From assembly GCA_947561715.1 (NCBI GenBank), contig OX387205.1:15257001-15321000 (forward strand): a stretch of 64,000 nt of DNA. The letters are read 5' to 3'. The DNA comes from Ascidia mentula (lineage: Eukaryota; Chordata; Ascidiacea; Phlebobranchia; Ascidiidae). The notes under the pieces are model-generated. The model saw only the letters and a program-made list of their open reading frames with translations. It did not search any database and had not been told where the DNA came from. The translations under genes and the position numbers were made by a program. Shown in pieces: positions 46,201 through 61,839 of the stretch. Position 1 is the first letter of the stretch. Each line of letters starts with the position of its first letter.

Positions 46201-46772
46201 AACACAGCGACAAGTTCATTAATCTTTATTCCAAGTTAAGTTTATGAAGTAATTAAACTTTCGTTGCAACAAACTCTTAATCCTGAACTTACGTCACAGA
46301 GTTATTTAGGTGGCCTGGATTCTTGGAATATACCTTGTCTGCCTAATTGTTAATTTGGCATCGGGTAAAGTAAGAGTGTCTCACCTGAGTGACAATGTCC
46401 TTGTTGGTAAACCTGACTATCATGCGGTATTTAGGACTGTTGTATTTGTTTTTGTCCTGGACGACCAGACGTTTACGAGCAAAATAATCAGTTTTGCCCT
46501 CACGTCGTCTCTTGTATTTCACTTGATACCGCTTGAAGTAGGCTTTATTTTTCACGACTTTGACGAATCCCTGTAGATTTTTATGCAGTTTTATGTAAAC
46601 TAGGTATTTCCAAAGGAAATTTGAGAAAAAACTTATAGGTAAGCAAAGAGCTAAACGAGACGTTACAATTGATCCAGTTGAATCGCTCGATTGGAAAAAC
46701 TTAAGGCACAAATAACTATTCTATGTTATGTAAGAGGTATTTGACAGCACCTAATGTTTAATTACATACCAT
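43291..46772 (-). CDS. RPL5: 60S ribosomal protein L5 (uL18)
   Basis: Eight exons on the minus strand: 46770-46772 (just the ATG), 46385-46570, 45889-46023, 45636-45739, 45396-45511, 44284-44405, 43838-43965 and 43291-43387. They give 296 residues against 297 in human. Diagnostic stretches are [64 protein letters not shown] and the basic tail [20 protein letters not shown]5 binds 5S rRNA with RPL11 and is part of the 60S central protuberance. The first coding exon consists only of the initiator ATG followed directly by a GTATGT donor, as in other animals. I looked for box C/D snoRNAs in the introns and found none convincing. Confidence 0.97.
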
Positions 46773-47912
46773 GGTTAATGGTACTTCAAAGCTTTAACAT
46801 GGACACAAGCTTCAGGTAGCCACGGTCTTGGGGTCTCACATCGAAAAGGAACGAAATCTGTTCGTTGCGCATTTCTTCCGCGCATGCTCGCCACCGTGGG
46901 AATTTGTTTTTTAAACTGGGGAGTAGACTAAATAAAATGTTCAAAAGGTGAAATTTTTTGCAACTACATTGCAAAACAATTTTAATTTTAATTATTGCTG
47001 AAAATAACCTTTTTGCAAAAAACAACTAATTTTTAGTAGGAATAGTGTTTCTTGTTTGTGCATTCAAGAAGTTTGCGGTATTTTCGTCGCGTATTTATGA
47101 CATCAAGATGAACCAAAATTTGCCAAAACAATAAATATTTAAGCTTATTTATATTCAAAAATGTCGGCATCACTCTTTGCACGAGCTTATTTTTGCCAGT
47201 GGTTGTCGTACATTTCGGCCCAGTGGCTTTAAACATCTCAAACTAAAATATTATCGTAAAAAATTGTATTATGAACACGACAGATTAAAAAAACCGAATA
47301 ACACTAAGGGAAGAGTCTGTATTATATATTCCATGTGAAATATGCTGTTTTTCCTTTCTGAAATAAACAAAACTAAACAAATTTTAAAAAAGGCGATCTG
47401 GCGTTGTCGATGGAAACACGCGAACTATCTGCAGTTGAACAACTTTCCTACACATTATCTCCTACCATCGAGTTTATTGGTGAAAGTGCACAAGAGTGAA
47501 ATACTAGAGATGAACTACAGAAAACAAATTGCTGTCAACGTTGTACTATAAACACAAATATATGATAACACGACAAGCCACCAAAACCTGCACCGCGTAA
47601 GACAGAGCAATATCACAACATTTGGTCTCATAATAAACTTTTTGGCAATATAACTTATTTAACGCAACATCCACAATGAAATGGTTAAAACTGTAGTGCA
47701 ACCTCACGTAAAAATTACTATAAAAGCGTAAAAACAACCAGTTTATGTCATTTCTGAAATGAGAAAAATAAGATGGCACAATTATTACTTTCTATCAACC
47801 AAAATGTGAAAATATTTCTGCAAACAAGCAACAAAAAAAGGAAAGGTAAAACTTAAGCCACATTACTGACAAACTGACAGCGGAAAAATTGACGAAGAAG
47901 TTAAATTGAAGA
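46773..47912. other. Interval between RPL5 and the NEK gene
   Basis: It contains the RPL5 promoter on the minus strand and the NEK 3' flank. One minus-strand stretch (46786-46927) looks coding and is listed separately; no complete gene could be built around it. Confidence 0.4.
46786..46927 (-). other. Unassigned candidate terminal coding exon just upstream of RPL5
   Basis: After a good acceptor (TTTATTTAG) a 142-nt open stretch ends in TGA 13 bases before the RPL5 ATG. It encodes KNKFPRWRACAEEMRNEQIS and FLFDVRPQDRGYLKLVSM, with more GC at third positions than its surroundings. A possible preceding exon lies at about 47040-47240. I do not recognise the protein. Alternatively it is non-coding RPL5 5' UTR or promoter with a chance frame. 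Confidence 0.3.
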
Positions 47913-49525
47913 TTAAGACTCTTGTTTAGTTTTTTCATACATTGCTTGAGCCACCCCATAAATGTACTGAATTTCTGGCCGTTTGTCTGGATCGGGATTA
48001 ATGCACATAGCAACCAGATTGCGGAGCTAAAAATATTTATTGAGTTTCATTTGAGTAAAAAAAAACTTTCTTTTTACCTCGTCAGAATAAATATCAGCTG
48101 GAAGTGGAGGATATTCACAACTTTCAATTTTCTTGCACAAGGCATAAAGATTCATTTTATCTCCATAGAATGGTGATTGTAATGCTGCCATTTCATAAAG
48201 CAAACACCCAAGTGACCAAATATCAGATCGAAAGTTGTATCCATTCTCATGTATACGTTCAGGTGACATATAATATGGAGTTCCAACTGAAAAAGTTTTA
48301 TGATCAATAGGACATGGGACAAGCTACAAATGAGTTGTTCACTATTCATACCTAAACTTTGTGCAAAACTTGTTTTTGATGAGAAGTACCTCCCTAACCC
48401 TAAATCTCCAAGCTTTACAATTCCTTGAGCAGTGATAAAAACATTGGCTGGTTTGATGTCACGATGCATCACTCTTATAAAAACATGATCTCATTTAGAG
48501 ATATTCAAAGCAATCACAAAAAGTTACCTTCTTGAATGCATATGTGCAACAGCGGAAGCTAACTGTACAAAGTATTTCCATATTGTCCTTTCTGGGATCA
48601 GTCGCTTTTGTTTCTTGAAATGCTGGAAAGACACAGCAAGTAGTTGTGAAAACAACTTATGTTATTTTTACTCAAAGGCAACTTACACGAATCATCCTGC
48701 TTAAATCACCTGCATCAGCCAGTTCGAGCACAATATTTAATTCATTGTCTTCAATAAAGGAAGCAAGGTAACATATTACATTCCCATGGTTCAATTGCTG
48801 AAAAATAATCACAATTTCATTAACATTTAGGAACACAACTCACGGGTTTTCTCATAATGCTGAGTATAATAGACTGGCCCATATTGCTATTAACACTGTC
48901 ATGTTACCACCCGCGTGAGCCTTATCTGTGACGTCAGTCAGATCAGCTCCTTATATTGATGGAGCTCTACCAATCACGTCAGTCAAACTGATGATGACAA
49001 AAGTTTTTGTCGAAACAGCTTTAACATGACAGTGTTAATAGCAATATGGGCCAGTCTATTTATACTCGTCATTAACATTTATTTTGTAACAACAACACTG
49101 TGGACTTAACATAACATGATGCCCACTAGAAGATCTTTGTAAAAGAACAATGAACTAACCAAAAAAATGCAAACTATGAAAAGTAAACTCAAAGATATTT
49201 ATAATGTGTGACATAATCTGAAAGAAGTCAAAACTTTTACTTTGAGGAGGTCAATTTCTTTGATACAATCCTGCCTAGCTTTGGCGTCCATCATTTCAAA
49301 GATCTAAAAATACGTTTTAATACCGCATTAACACCCTGACACCAATGTAATTTTTTAAAGCATACATACCTTAACCTTTTTTAATGCAACAAGTTTGTTA
49401 TCCAATAAACAAACAGCTCTGTAAACTTCACTAAATTGACCTTTTCCAATTTTCTTGTCAATCCGGTAATTTGCCAGCGAATTATATCCCAATTCAACAT
49501 TTACATTTGCTTGACCGTCACCCAT
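47913..49525 (-). CDS. NEK7: NIMA-related serine/threonine kinase, NEK6/NEK7 type
   Basis: Seven exons on the minus strand: 49370-49525, 49241-49303, 48687-48797, 48528-48622, 48352-48473, 48078-48286 and 47913-48026, giving 289 residues. This is almost only a kinase domain, as in NEK6/7. Motifs: glycine loop [17 protein letters not shown] lysine, catalytic [11 protein letters not shown], the DLG variant of DFG ([10 protein letters not shown]), [19 protein letters not shown], and [20 protein letters not shown]. In vertebrates NEK6/7 act downstream of NEK9 in spindle assembly, and NEK7 is also linked to NLRP3; only the mitotic role can be assumed here. The N-terminal extension is shorter than in human NEK7. 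An acceptor at 49543-49544 suggests a 5' UTR intron or trans-splicing. Intron 2 carries a MITE. Confidence 0.95.
48862..49066. mobile_element. 205-bp MITE-like element with long terminal inverted repeats and a hammerhead-like core
   Basis: The ends at 48862-48906 and 49021-49066 are inverted repeats of about 45 bp, differing by a single indel. Inside, 48988-49016 reads CTGATGA, T, a 7-bp stem II (GACAAAA/TTTTGTC), then GAAAC: the catalytic half of a hammerhead ribozyme. I could not find a matching stem I. The element lies in NEK intron 2, antisense to the gene. No clear target-site duplication was seen. Confidence 0.7.
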
Positions 49526-50094
49526 TATTACTAGAGAAAGACCTGTAAACGGAAGAATTTATCAAAACAAAATCTGATACTCGGAATGTAGATGAACGGA
49601 TATTTAGTCCAATGAGAGTAACCTAAAAGTATTTTTATACTACGTAAACGTTTCAATCAACAAGCGTTTTAATTTATCAAGAGGCACGACCGGAAACTTA
49701 ATACTGTGTTTCCGAATATTAAAAAAATGTAAGAGTTTTCGCAATAATTCCTGGTTATCGAAACAGTTTGGGAAACATCCTATAAGAGTATCAGACAGAA
49801 AACATCAACAAATAATAATTGTATTTGGATTTCTATGAACGCAAATCAACAACACAGCAAACTCGAATCGTCACCAATATTAAGAGGTCAATGCAAACCC
49901 AACCTAAGGAATTAGAACAAGAGAACATGGGTTAACATGATCAAGTTGTTTCAACTTGGATTGGTGGCTAAACTTATGTTCCTATTGTTTTATTCTTGGT
50001 CCTTGCTCTGTATGAGCTGTATCACATCCCCATCAGATCCCTCTCCACTGCAACCAGCAGCCATCAGCTGAGCTTGAAACGAAGCCATTGCCAG
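49526..50094. other. Spacer between UPF3 and the NEK gene
   Basis: About 570 bp between the UPF3 stop and the NEK start, both on the minus strand. It holds the UPF3 3' UTR and the NEK promoter or 5' UTR. No other gene is seen. Confidence 0.5.
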
Positions 50095-52406
50095 TTATTG
50101 GTCTCCTTCACTCTTTCTCGTGCTCCGGTTCCGTTGCTCACTGTATTTCTGAGGTCGGGAACCTCCACGGCCAGATGAAGGCCGGTATGAGGCACCGCGA
50201 CCCCGTGGTGATGAAGGTCGATAGATCTGTCGATCTGGTTTCTAAATAGAATTTTGCAAATTTTATGTAACATTTTATCCAGTCACTATTTGAAACAACC
50301 TTGGAAGGTCCAAGTTTTCCATATTTTTCCCTCCCAGAGCCATCCATTGATTTCTCAGTTTTTGTTTCTTCATTTTTCCATCTAGGTGGCGCACTTTCCT
50401 TTAAAGTTTGACCTTTTCGCGCCTCCTTGTGGTTGCTCTCATTGTTTCCATGCGGCTGACAAACAAATCATTCGGTTACAATTATTTTAAACACCCATGC
50501 TCAACAAATTCAGTTTTGACTTTTGGATTTTCATATATTTACTTTTGAATGTACCTCGTAGATTAAAACACTGAACAAATTAGTCAATACAACTGTAGCT
50601 GCATTCTCTGTTCAATAAGCCTCAGCTAACATGTCTTAAACAGGCAACACTTTTCTGACTAAACATCCGCTGTCAGGTGTTTAAACTGTAAATATCCCTG
50701 GGATTTTCACCTGGTCTAACTCTGGCCATTCTTTATCAAAACTTTCCACCCAAGCTGTCTCCAAATCCAAATGAGAGAAAACCCCTGCCTTTATTTCCTA
50801 AACAATGATATTTACAATAAAATGTTACGGACACTAGAACATAGGGTTGGACATACAGACAATACAAATTGTTCCTACCTTAGAGAGATGTTGTTTTTTA
50901 GAATCTCCCACATCTTTCTGAAGAATCTGGATTCAAATTAACATATTAAAAACTTTTCCTACAAGTTTAAATATCCACCTTCATTTTTCCGTCATCGTCG
51001 GCAGGTTTTGGTCGAGCATTTGCTTCCCGCATCGTTTCAGCCAATGTCTTTTTTTTAGGGTCATCACTTCCACTGACCTGAAAAACGTGGAATGTTGAAA
51101 TTTAAAATTGGCAAGGTTTTCTCGACAAAAGCATTTAAACATTGAATGTAATGCATCATATTAGTTTTAAATATTACAAACTTAGTTCACCTCTTTCTTC
51201 TTTTTAAGTTTTTCAGCCTCAATTCTTCGTTTTCTTTCAAGTTCTTTGCGTTTTCTTCTCTCTTCATCTTTTCTTTTGCGTCTTTCAATGTCCAGTCTTT
51301 TTCTCTCTTCCCTCAGTTTCTATAAAATAAATAGGTTGGAAAACGTTGGTTTTAAATTTGCTAAGTAACATTGGAGCTGTAAACGTATTGAAATAAACCT
51401 TTACACAGAATCAGTGATTAATCAAATTTTTCAAAATGTTTAAGGTGAAAATTTAATGAAAATCCACCTTTCTATCTTCCCTCCTTTGTTTGATGAATGT
51501 GGTTAATGGGGTATCAACTGCACCACCGTGTTGTTTGTCACGCTTATCCAATTCCTCAAGGTATTTTTCAACGTCAAGAACCTGTTTTTCATCTTGTTCT
51601 TCCAGTGACTCAAGAAACTTTATGTATTCAGGATCTAAAAACCTTGACTTCAGAGGTTTTGTCCATAACACAAGCAAGAGCCATGAATAATATTTCAAAC
51701 CTTGGTCGATTGTGTCTGATTTTGTATCCTCTTTTTTCTTTACTTTTTTTTGAACTTTTTGAAAAGGTGAATACTCAACAATGCATTGGGATCTGTGACC
51801 TATAATTTATAAACATGTTCATGACCAAACACAATAATTCAAACAATACTGACCATTCTTTTCCATATCCAAACCATCCAGTTTGTCCCGAAGTTTAATG
51901 ATTTCTTCAACATTAAGAAAATTAATGTAAACTCTCCCAAAATTGTTTGGTGCCAACCTGCGAAGAGAGAGTTTAGTTTAAAGGTGGATTAAACTGAACG
52001 TCGTTTGACTCACGATCGATCTCCAGGAACGAATCTGTAGTAATCATGATCAGGTAAGTCACCTAATAATTTAAGGAATTCTTCCTCTGTAAAGCCAGGT
52101 GGCAAACGACGAATAACGACCTGAAATAAAAGTTTCAATTTCAGGGGAGACATTACTGCCACCAAACACTTGAATATGACAAACAATTAATAATCCAAAC
52201 CCATTTATTCAAAAATAACTCCATATAATCTCCCTACATATTAAGTAGAAATTGTGAAAGGATTTTGTGGCAAAAAATTGATAATTTACATTTTAAAATG
52301 ACATAAAATTTCTGACCTTGGTTGGAATCAAGTTCTTTTCTTTTTTCTTTTTCTTTTCATCTTTTGGTTCTTCTGTTTCCTCCTTCAAAGTGTTAGTGGT
52401 CTCCAT
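50095..52406 (-). CDS. UPF3B: UPF3, nonsense-mediated mRNA decay factor
   Basis: Eleven exons on the minus strand: 52317-52406, 52014-52120, 51854-51957, 51701-51799, 51468-51634, 51191-51319, 50979-51077, 50879-50926, 50711-50797, 50300-50455 and 50095-50241; 410 residues. The Smg4/UPF3 RNP-type domain spans about residues 30-130 with VVIRRLPPGFTEEEFLKLL, DHDYYRFVPG, GRVYINF and CIVEYSPFQK. It is followed by DPEYIKFLESLEEQ and a highly basic coiled coil (REERKRLDIERRKRKDEERR). The C-terminus has KPDRQIYRPSSPRGRG, which resembles the exon-junction-complex binding motif of vertebrate UPF3B. UPF3 links the junction complex to UPF2/UPF1. One gene cannot be split into UPF3A or UPF3B; the motif favours the B-type activity. 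Confidence 0.93.
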
Positions 52407-52673
52407 TACAATTTGAAACCTCACGATGGAGCATGGAGGAATCTTATTCACAGTTACATGGTAATAATACTTAACTACTAAAAACTTCACCTGAAACAAA
52501 ACAATTTTTAACAATAAAATCCCAGAAAAAAATTGGAAATAATATTGAATAGTGCGTGGATTTGCAAACACAAAAGTGTTAAAAACGTCAGTTATGTTGT
52601 TGCTTTTTTCGTCTGCTTTTCTCTATGTGTGGTTGCAGCTAAAACATCTTATGACAATTGTTCATTGAATATA

Positions 52674-53708
52674 TCAGGTCTGATTTGCTGGCAAATATTT
52701 GGACTTGAAACTTGGCTGAATGTTTACAATTCCTGGCATAACTCGATGGTAAACCACAGATGGTGACGACTGCCCAACCTTGACAAAAAAATCAAAACTA
52801 AAATTTTGTTTTGAAAATACAACTATTTACACACAATTGCAAGAAGTAATCCATCTTCATAATCATTTGAATCGCCGCATGGAAATAATGTTTTAAACAT
52901 AGACGCAAGCCTGTAAAACATTGTTCACATTATTATGTTTCTTGTTGAATTATATTTTAACATTTATCTTCCTGTAATCAATCTACTTGTAACATCAGAG
53001 AGACAAAATCCTAGCGTGAAATATTATTTATTTATTTATCTTGGAGGTCAACAACCATTAGCATATCATTTTGAAACTAAACCAAAACCAATTTCAACCT
53101 TTAATGCATTTTAAGCACTAATCAGTGAAACTCGAAATGAGCTCATCATATATCTAACTGTACCAAAAGTGCCAAGCGATTTACTTTGGAAGTAATTGAG
53201 CTTGTTTATCGCCAGAACTACAATAGAGGGATGGTCATAGATTTGTGGGTTGTCAACCCCCGCTTTAGGAATGAATTGGTTTACAAAACAAATCTACATT
53301 ATTGCGAAGTGTTGCAAATGAAACACACACAAACCATTGTTGGCTAAATGATTTTTTAACACTGACAGGTAAAACAATTGTTTGCAGTGAACTTTTAGAT
53401 GTTTTGGCAACCAGATATATAACATCCAAACTCTCACATTTGTGAGCTTTCGCAGAAAAGAAATCCTGCAAAACCAAAAGTATCTTTTAAGTATAACGTT
53501 TTTGTCGGGCGTATAAATACTTGTAAATTTCGAATATAATACACACCTTTCCGGTAATGAGATCACGGTAAACTGCGTGAACTTCTGATAAATTCATCAA
53601 ACTATAATTCCACAATAGAAACAACAATATTTACAATTGTTGCGTTTACAATTTGCAAAACCCCCTACAACTTTAACTTAACCGCTGCAGTGTCGGCTGT
53701 TCCTTCAT
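52674..53708 (-). CDS. TSEN15: tRNA-splicing endonuclease subunit Sen15
   Basis: Five small exons on the minus strand: 53683-53708, 53547-53601, 53335-53465, 52835-52910 and 52674-52769. Phases agree throughout and give 127 residues. Segments EVHAVYRDLITGK, SLDVIYLVAKTSKSSLQTIV, LPVSVKKSFSQQW and GLLLAISSPSVVYHRVMPGI align in order with the Sen15 fold of human TSEN15 (QVYVAFLVYLDL, LQTVVPTPI, LAIVESDSTIVYYKL). Sen15 is a structural subunit of the TSEN complex, which excises introns from pre-tRNAs in the nucleus. The protein lacks the disordered N-terminus of the human one. Donors are partly non-optimal, so exon edges are less certain than the identity. UPF3 starts 267 bp downstream on the same strand. 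Confidence 0.8.
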
Positions 53709-54226
53709 ACGTCTGTTAAAAGTGCTCACACTAAAACCAAGAAGAATTTTCCAAATTAACTATTTAGTCGTTTGGTGTTTATATATCACAATTATCTGTA
53801 GATTACAGGTAGTTTGTTTTCAAGTATATTTTCCCCTTTTTTAACCAAGATTAGTTTATTCATTCTTAGATCAGTTTTATTTGTTAAAGCATGTTGGTTT
53901 GTCAAAACAAGTCGTTGCGTAAGTGCAGTGTACTAGCGCAGCAGTGTCGCGTACATATTTCTTTTGTCGTTGCAGTCGCCACTCAGCACTCGCCAGGAAA
54001 CTCTTCGGACAAGAAACGATATGCGCATGACGCCACTATTGCGGTCTCTTTTTTCCTTCTCAGTCCAACACGCGTTGCGGCTTGATGAAGTTGATGTTTA
54101 CAGTCAGTATTGCTTAACACTGTTGCTTTTGTAGTAAGTCACACACTGGAAAAGATTTGTAAAAAGGAATATAAAGTTGATCTTGTACATGTTGATGAAA
54201 GACTTGTTCAAGTGCAGATCGGAATA
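53709..54226. promoter_or_regulatory. Divergent region between TSEN15 and PHYHD1
   Basis: About 520 bp between head-to-head starts, presumably a bidirectional promoter. No clear motif is visible. The PHYHD1 frame stays open upstream to an ATG at 54110, so a longer N-terminus cannot be excluded. Confidence 0.45.
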
Positions 54227-59320
<5,094 letters not shown>

Positions 59321-59958
59321 AACACCAAGGATTCTGGTCTTGGGTTACATCGTGTCCGTAATGCTCGTTGTGAGGATGTTTGTTAATAAAAGCAGTGCAA
59401 GGTCTTTCGTATTTACTGAAGTCAATTTGAGGTCATGAAAGGGATCGTTGAACTCTTGGCTGCCATCTGCACGAAACCACTGCTATGATTTTTACTGGTA
59501 ACCAGCATAGGCCTACATTCTGCCAGTATAGAAGCAGGGGTTATATCAAGAATACATCGGTACGTTACACATGTACTAGAATTCTTCTAAAATTCATACT
59601 TTGCTTTCTGTTCATTTTATATATTTTTATAAAATCTACAGAAAAAGGGAATTTTAATTTTGGAAAAAGCCACTGTTTGGTCTGAAATGTTTAAACGACA
59701 GTTACATAACATCTATTATGCTGCTTGTGAGATAACAAACAAATTGTACATTTATTTATTAAAAAACTGCTCAATCACATGCATGGACACGACTGAATAT
59801 AACACACATGTGCCACAAACCAGGTATTCATTTTTGTTACACTGCAAGAACTTAAATGGGATTTGTAAAATGTCCAGGATACTGATCACAGAGCACGTGG
59901 AGAAGCAGAGAAGTAGCAAAAGTTGAAGAGGAATTTAAATCACAGAAAGTCCCCTCTT
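59321..59958. other. Convergent 3' flanks of PHYHD1 and CACYBP
   Basis: About 640 bp, AT-rich, with candidate AATAAA near 59386. Short open frames inside are not supported by homology or splice sites. Confidence 0.5.
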
Positions 59959-61027
59959 TCAAGGTTGAGGCTTGTTTCTTGATTCTGTCCACGCTTTTGC
60001 AATTGTCCTCTTCATTTCATCGTCACCTTCATCATACATTTTCTTCATCATGGTCATTATGGATGCAGAGGGATCCTCATTTTTGTCCATTGGTGGAGGT
60101 CTGATTTAAAATATTATTCATCAGCTTAATTTGTTACTAATACACAGGTAAATATTTTTACTTTGATTTTTCCTCTTTGGCATTTTTCTCTTTTTCAGTC
60201 AATACGTCCCAACTCTTTTGATCCTCCTTTTTGAGCATTACAAGTAGCATGTCAGATTTAACCTGCATTCCATACAAAGGCAAGGTCGTTAAAAGCAAAC
60301 AAATTATAACAACATTCAAACACACAAGGAACCTTTATAGTTGGACTTCCAACTTCATGGGCGAGTTTAGGGATGGAGAAAACATAATTTTTTCCTTTCA
60401 AGTTTTTCACGTGGACAGAATGTGGTTTGTCTTTAATATTGAGGGTGACATGGTCAGAGTCCAGGTTCTGAATTCCATTTAAATTGGTGAGATAAATTTT
60501 CACAAACTTGTCTGTCTGGTCCCATGCTGCAGAAACATGTTAGAGTATGATTGCATAGACACATGCAAGTTAAATATTCCAATAAAAACAAAATAATGGT
60601 TAAAACTTTTGCAAATAATGATTGGTGAATGGGAAAAAAGGAATAGTGTTTGTAGTAGAAAGTATCTGGAAATTGCGATTAGAGAAATTGAACAAATAAA
60701 ACGTCAGGTTTTCTGTGATCACTCACCATAAGAAGTGATGGTTACAGTGGGGACAACATTTCTTGGTGATGATTTTTCAGCCTTGCTGAATTGTTGCAAT
60801 GATTTTTCTATATTTGCTTTTTCCAAACGAAGGCACTTAACTACCCTGGATCGTTCAGCAATGGCCAACAGACGTTCAACATCCTCCAAATCAAGTTTCA
60901 GCTGTTAAAAACATTACTCTGTTGAGTATTAATATTTTCCACAGTAGTACACGTCATGTTGTTTCAAACAACAACAAATGTACGATTATACAAAAATACA
61001 AAGGTTTTTTACCTCCAATTCTGACAT
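59959..61027 (-). CDS. CACYBP: Calcyclin-binding protein (SIP)
   Basis: Five exons on the minus strand: 61013-61027, 60727-60901, 60333-60526, 60162-60262 and 59959-60100, giving 208 residues (human 228). Order: N-terminal helical hairpin for dimerisation and Siah binding (LDLEDVERLLAIAERSRV), a CS (p23-like) domain at about residues 60-148 opening ITSYAWDQTDKFVKIYL and including VHVKNLKGKNYVFSI, then the SGS domain with DPSASIMTMMKKMYDEGDDE and MKRTIAKAWTESR. The protein bridges Siah-1 and the SCF machinery in a beta-catenin-degrading ubiquitin ligase and binds S100 proteins through the SGS part. The first coding exon is only five codons. It is head-to-head with GUK1. Confidence 0.95.
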
Positions 61028-61839
61028 TCTGCTTGTTTTTTTCTTAGTTAGTCACAAAACTCCTTCTCGAATAGTCTGCTGCTTGACCGATAGACACTAC
61101 TTGTACTTTCCAGTCATCCGACCACGCTAAAAATGATCTCTGTATTTTCCATAGAGATCAGTGGGAGAAGCACTTATTATTCCACTGATAAATTAAACCT
61201 CGCCTTGTCTATTGGGTAATATCTGGATTCTACTGTCAGTGTAAATTCATTTATAGACTATTTATTACATGGATTAAACAAGATCTTTAAATCAGAAAAA
61301 ATTTTCTTCCGCACTTTTCTTTTTCCAATAGGAATTCAAGAATTTTATGTTCCGTAACAAACTTTCCGAATTACATTTCTTTGACAAACAGGTCAAATAC
61401 AAATACTTTTAAACATTTAAAACTTCGTCGCAAGGCATACGTTGCAGTTTCGTATGACACAAATATACAACAAGGTAATCACTGAAGCGTGTAAGATTAC
61501 AATAGAGATGAGTTAACAATACCTCATGACATTTTGTGTAAAATGGCTTTTATTTCATATCTGGGTTGTGATATGGCGTAACGACGTGATCACAGTTTCG
61601 GCATGAGCTGTTTGACTAGGCAGTGACAGACCAGATTGGAAGCTCATGATATTGCGCGGATTATCGGTAAATCTTCGAAAAGATGCGAATAAATCCTCCG
61701 CGCACGACATTATTTCCAATCTGGGTTACAGATTGTCATATCTACGTTGTGTAAACTTCCATACTCAAGTATGCTTGATGCGCTTTCATACTCGTTTTAG
61801 ACATTTAATACGTTTTTGCAGGTTAGTTCATTAGAAGCA
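61028..61839. promoter_or_regulatory. Divergent promoter region between CACYBP and GUK1
   Basis: About 810 bp. A perfect 8-bp inverted repeat (TGATCTCT at 61134-61141, AGAGATCA at 61153-61160) lies about 110 bp from the CACYBP start. A pyrimidine-rich acceptor (TTTTTGCAG ending about 61821) precedes the GUK1 ATG and may be a 5' UTR intron end or a trans-splice site. Confidence 0.45.

Noticed and set aside
43291..46772. Intronic box C/D snoRNAs in RPL5
   Set aside because: I looked for RTGATGA and CTGA pairs on the transcript strand. Single partial boxes occur (for example near 44852 and 46030) but none has a partner at a suitable distance.
53265..53465. Short TSEN15 exon model ending in TAA at 53265
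   Set aside because: A donor at 53334 followed by two further exons gives a continuous Sen15 fold, so the read-through stop is probably intronic.
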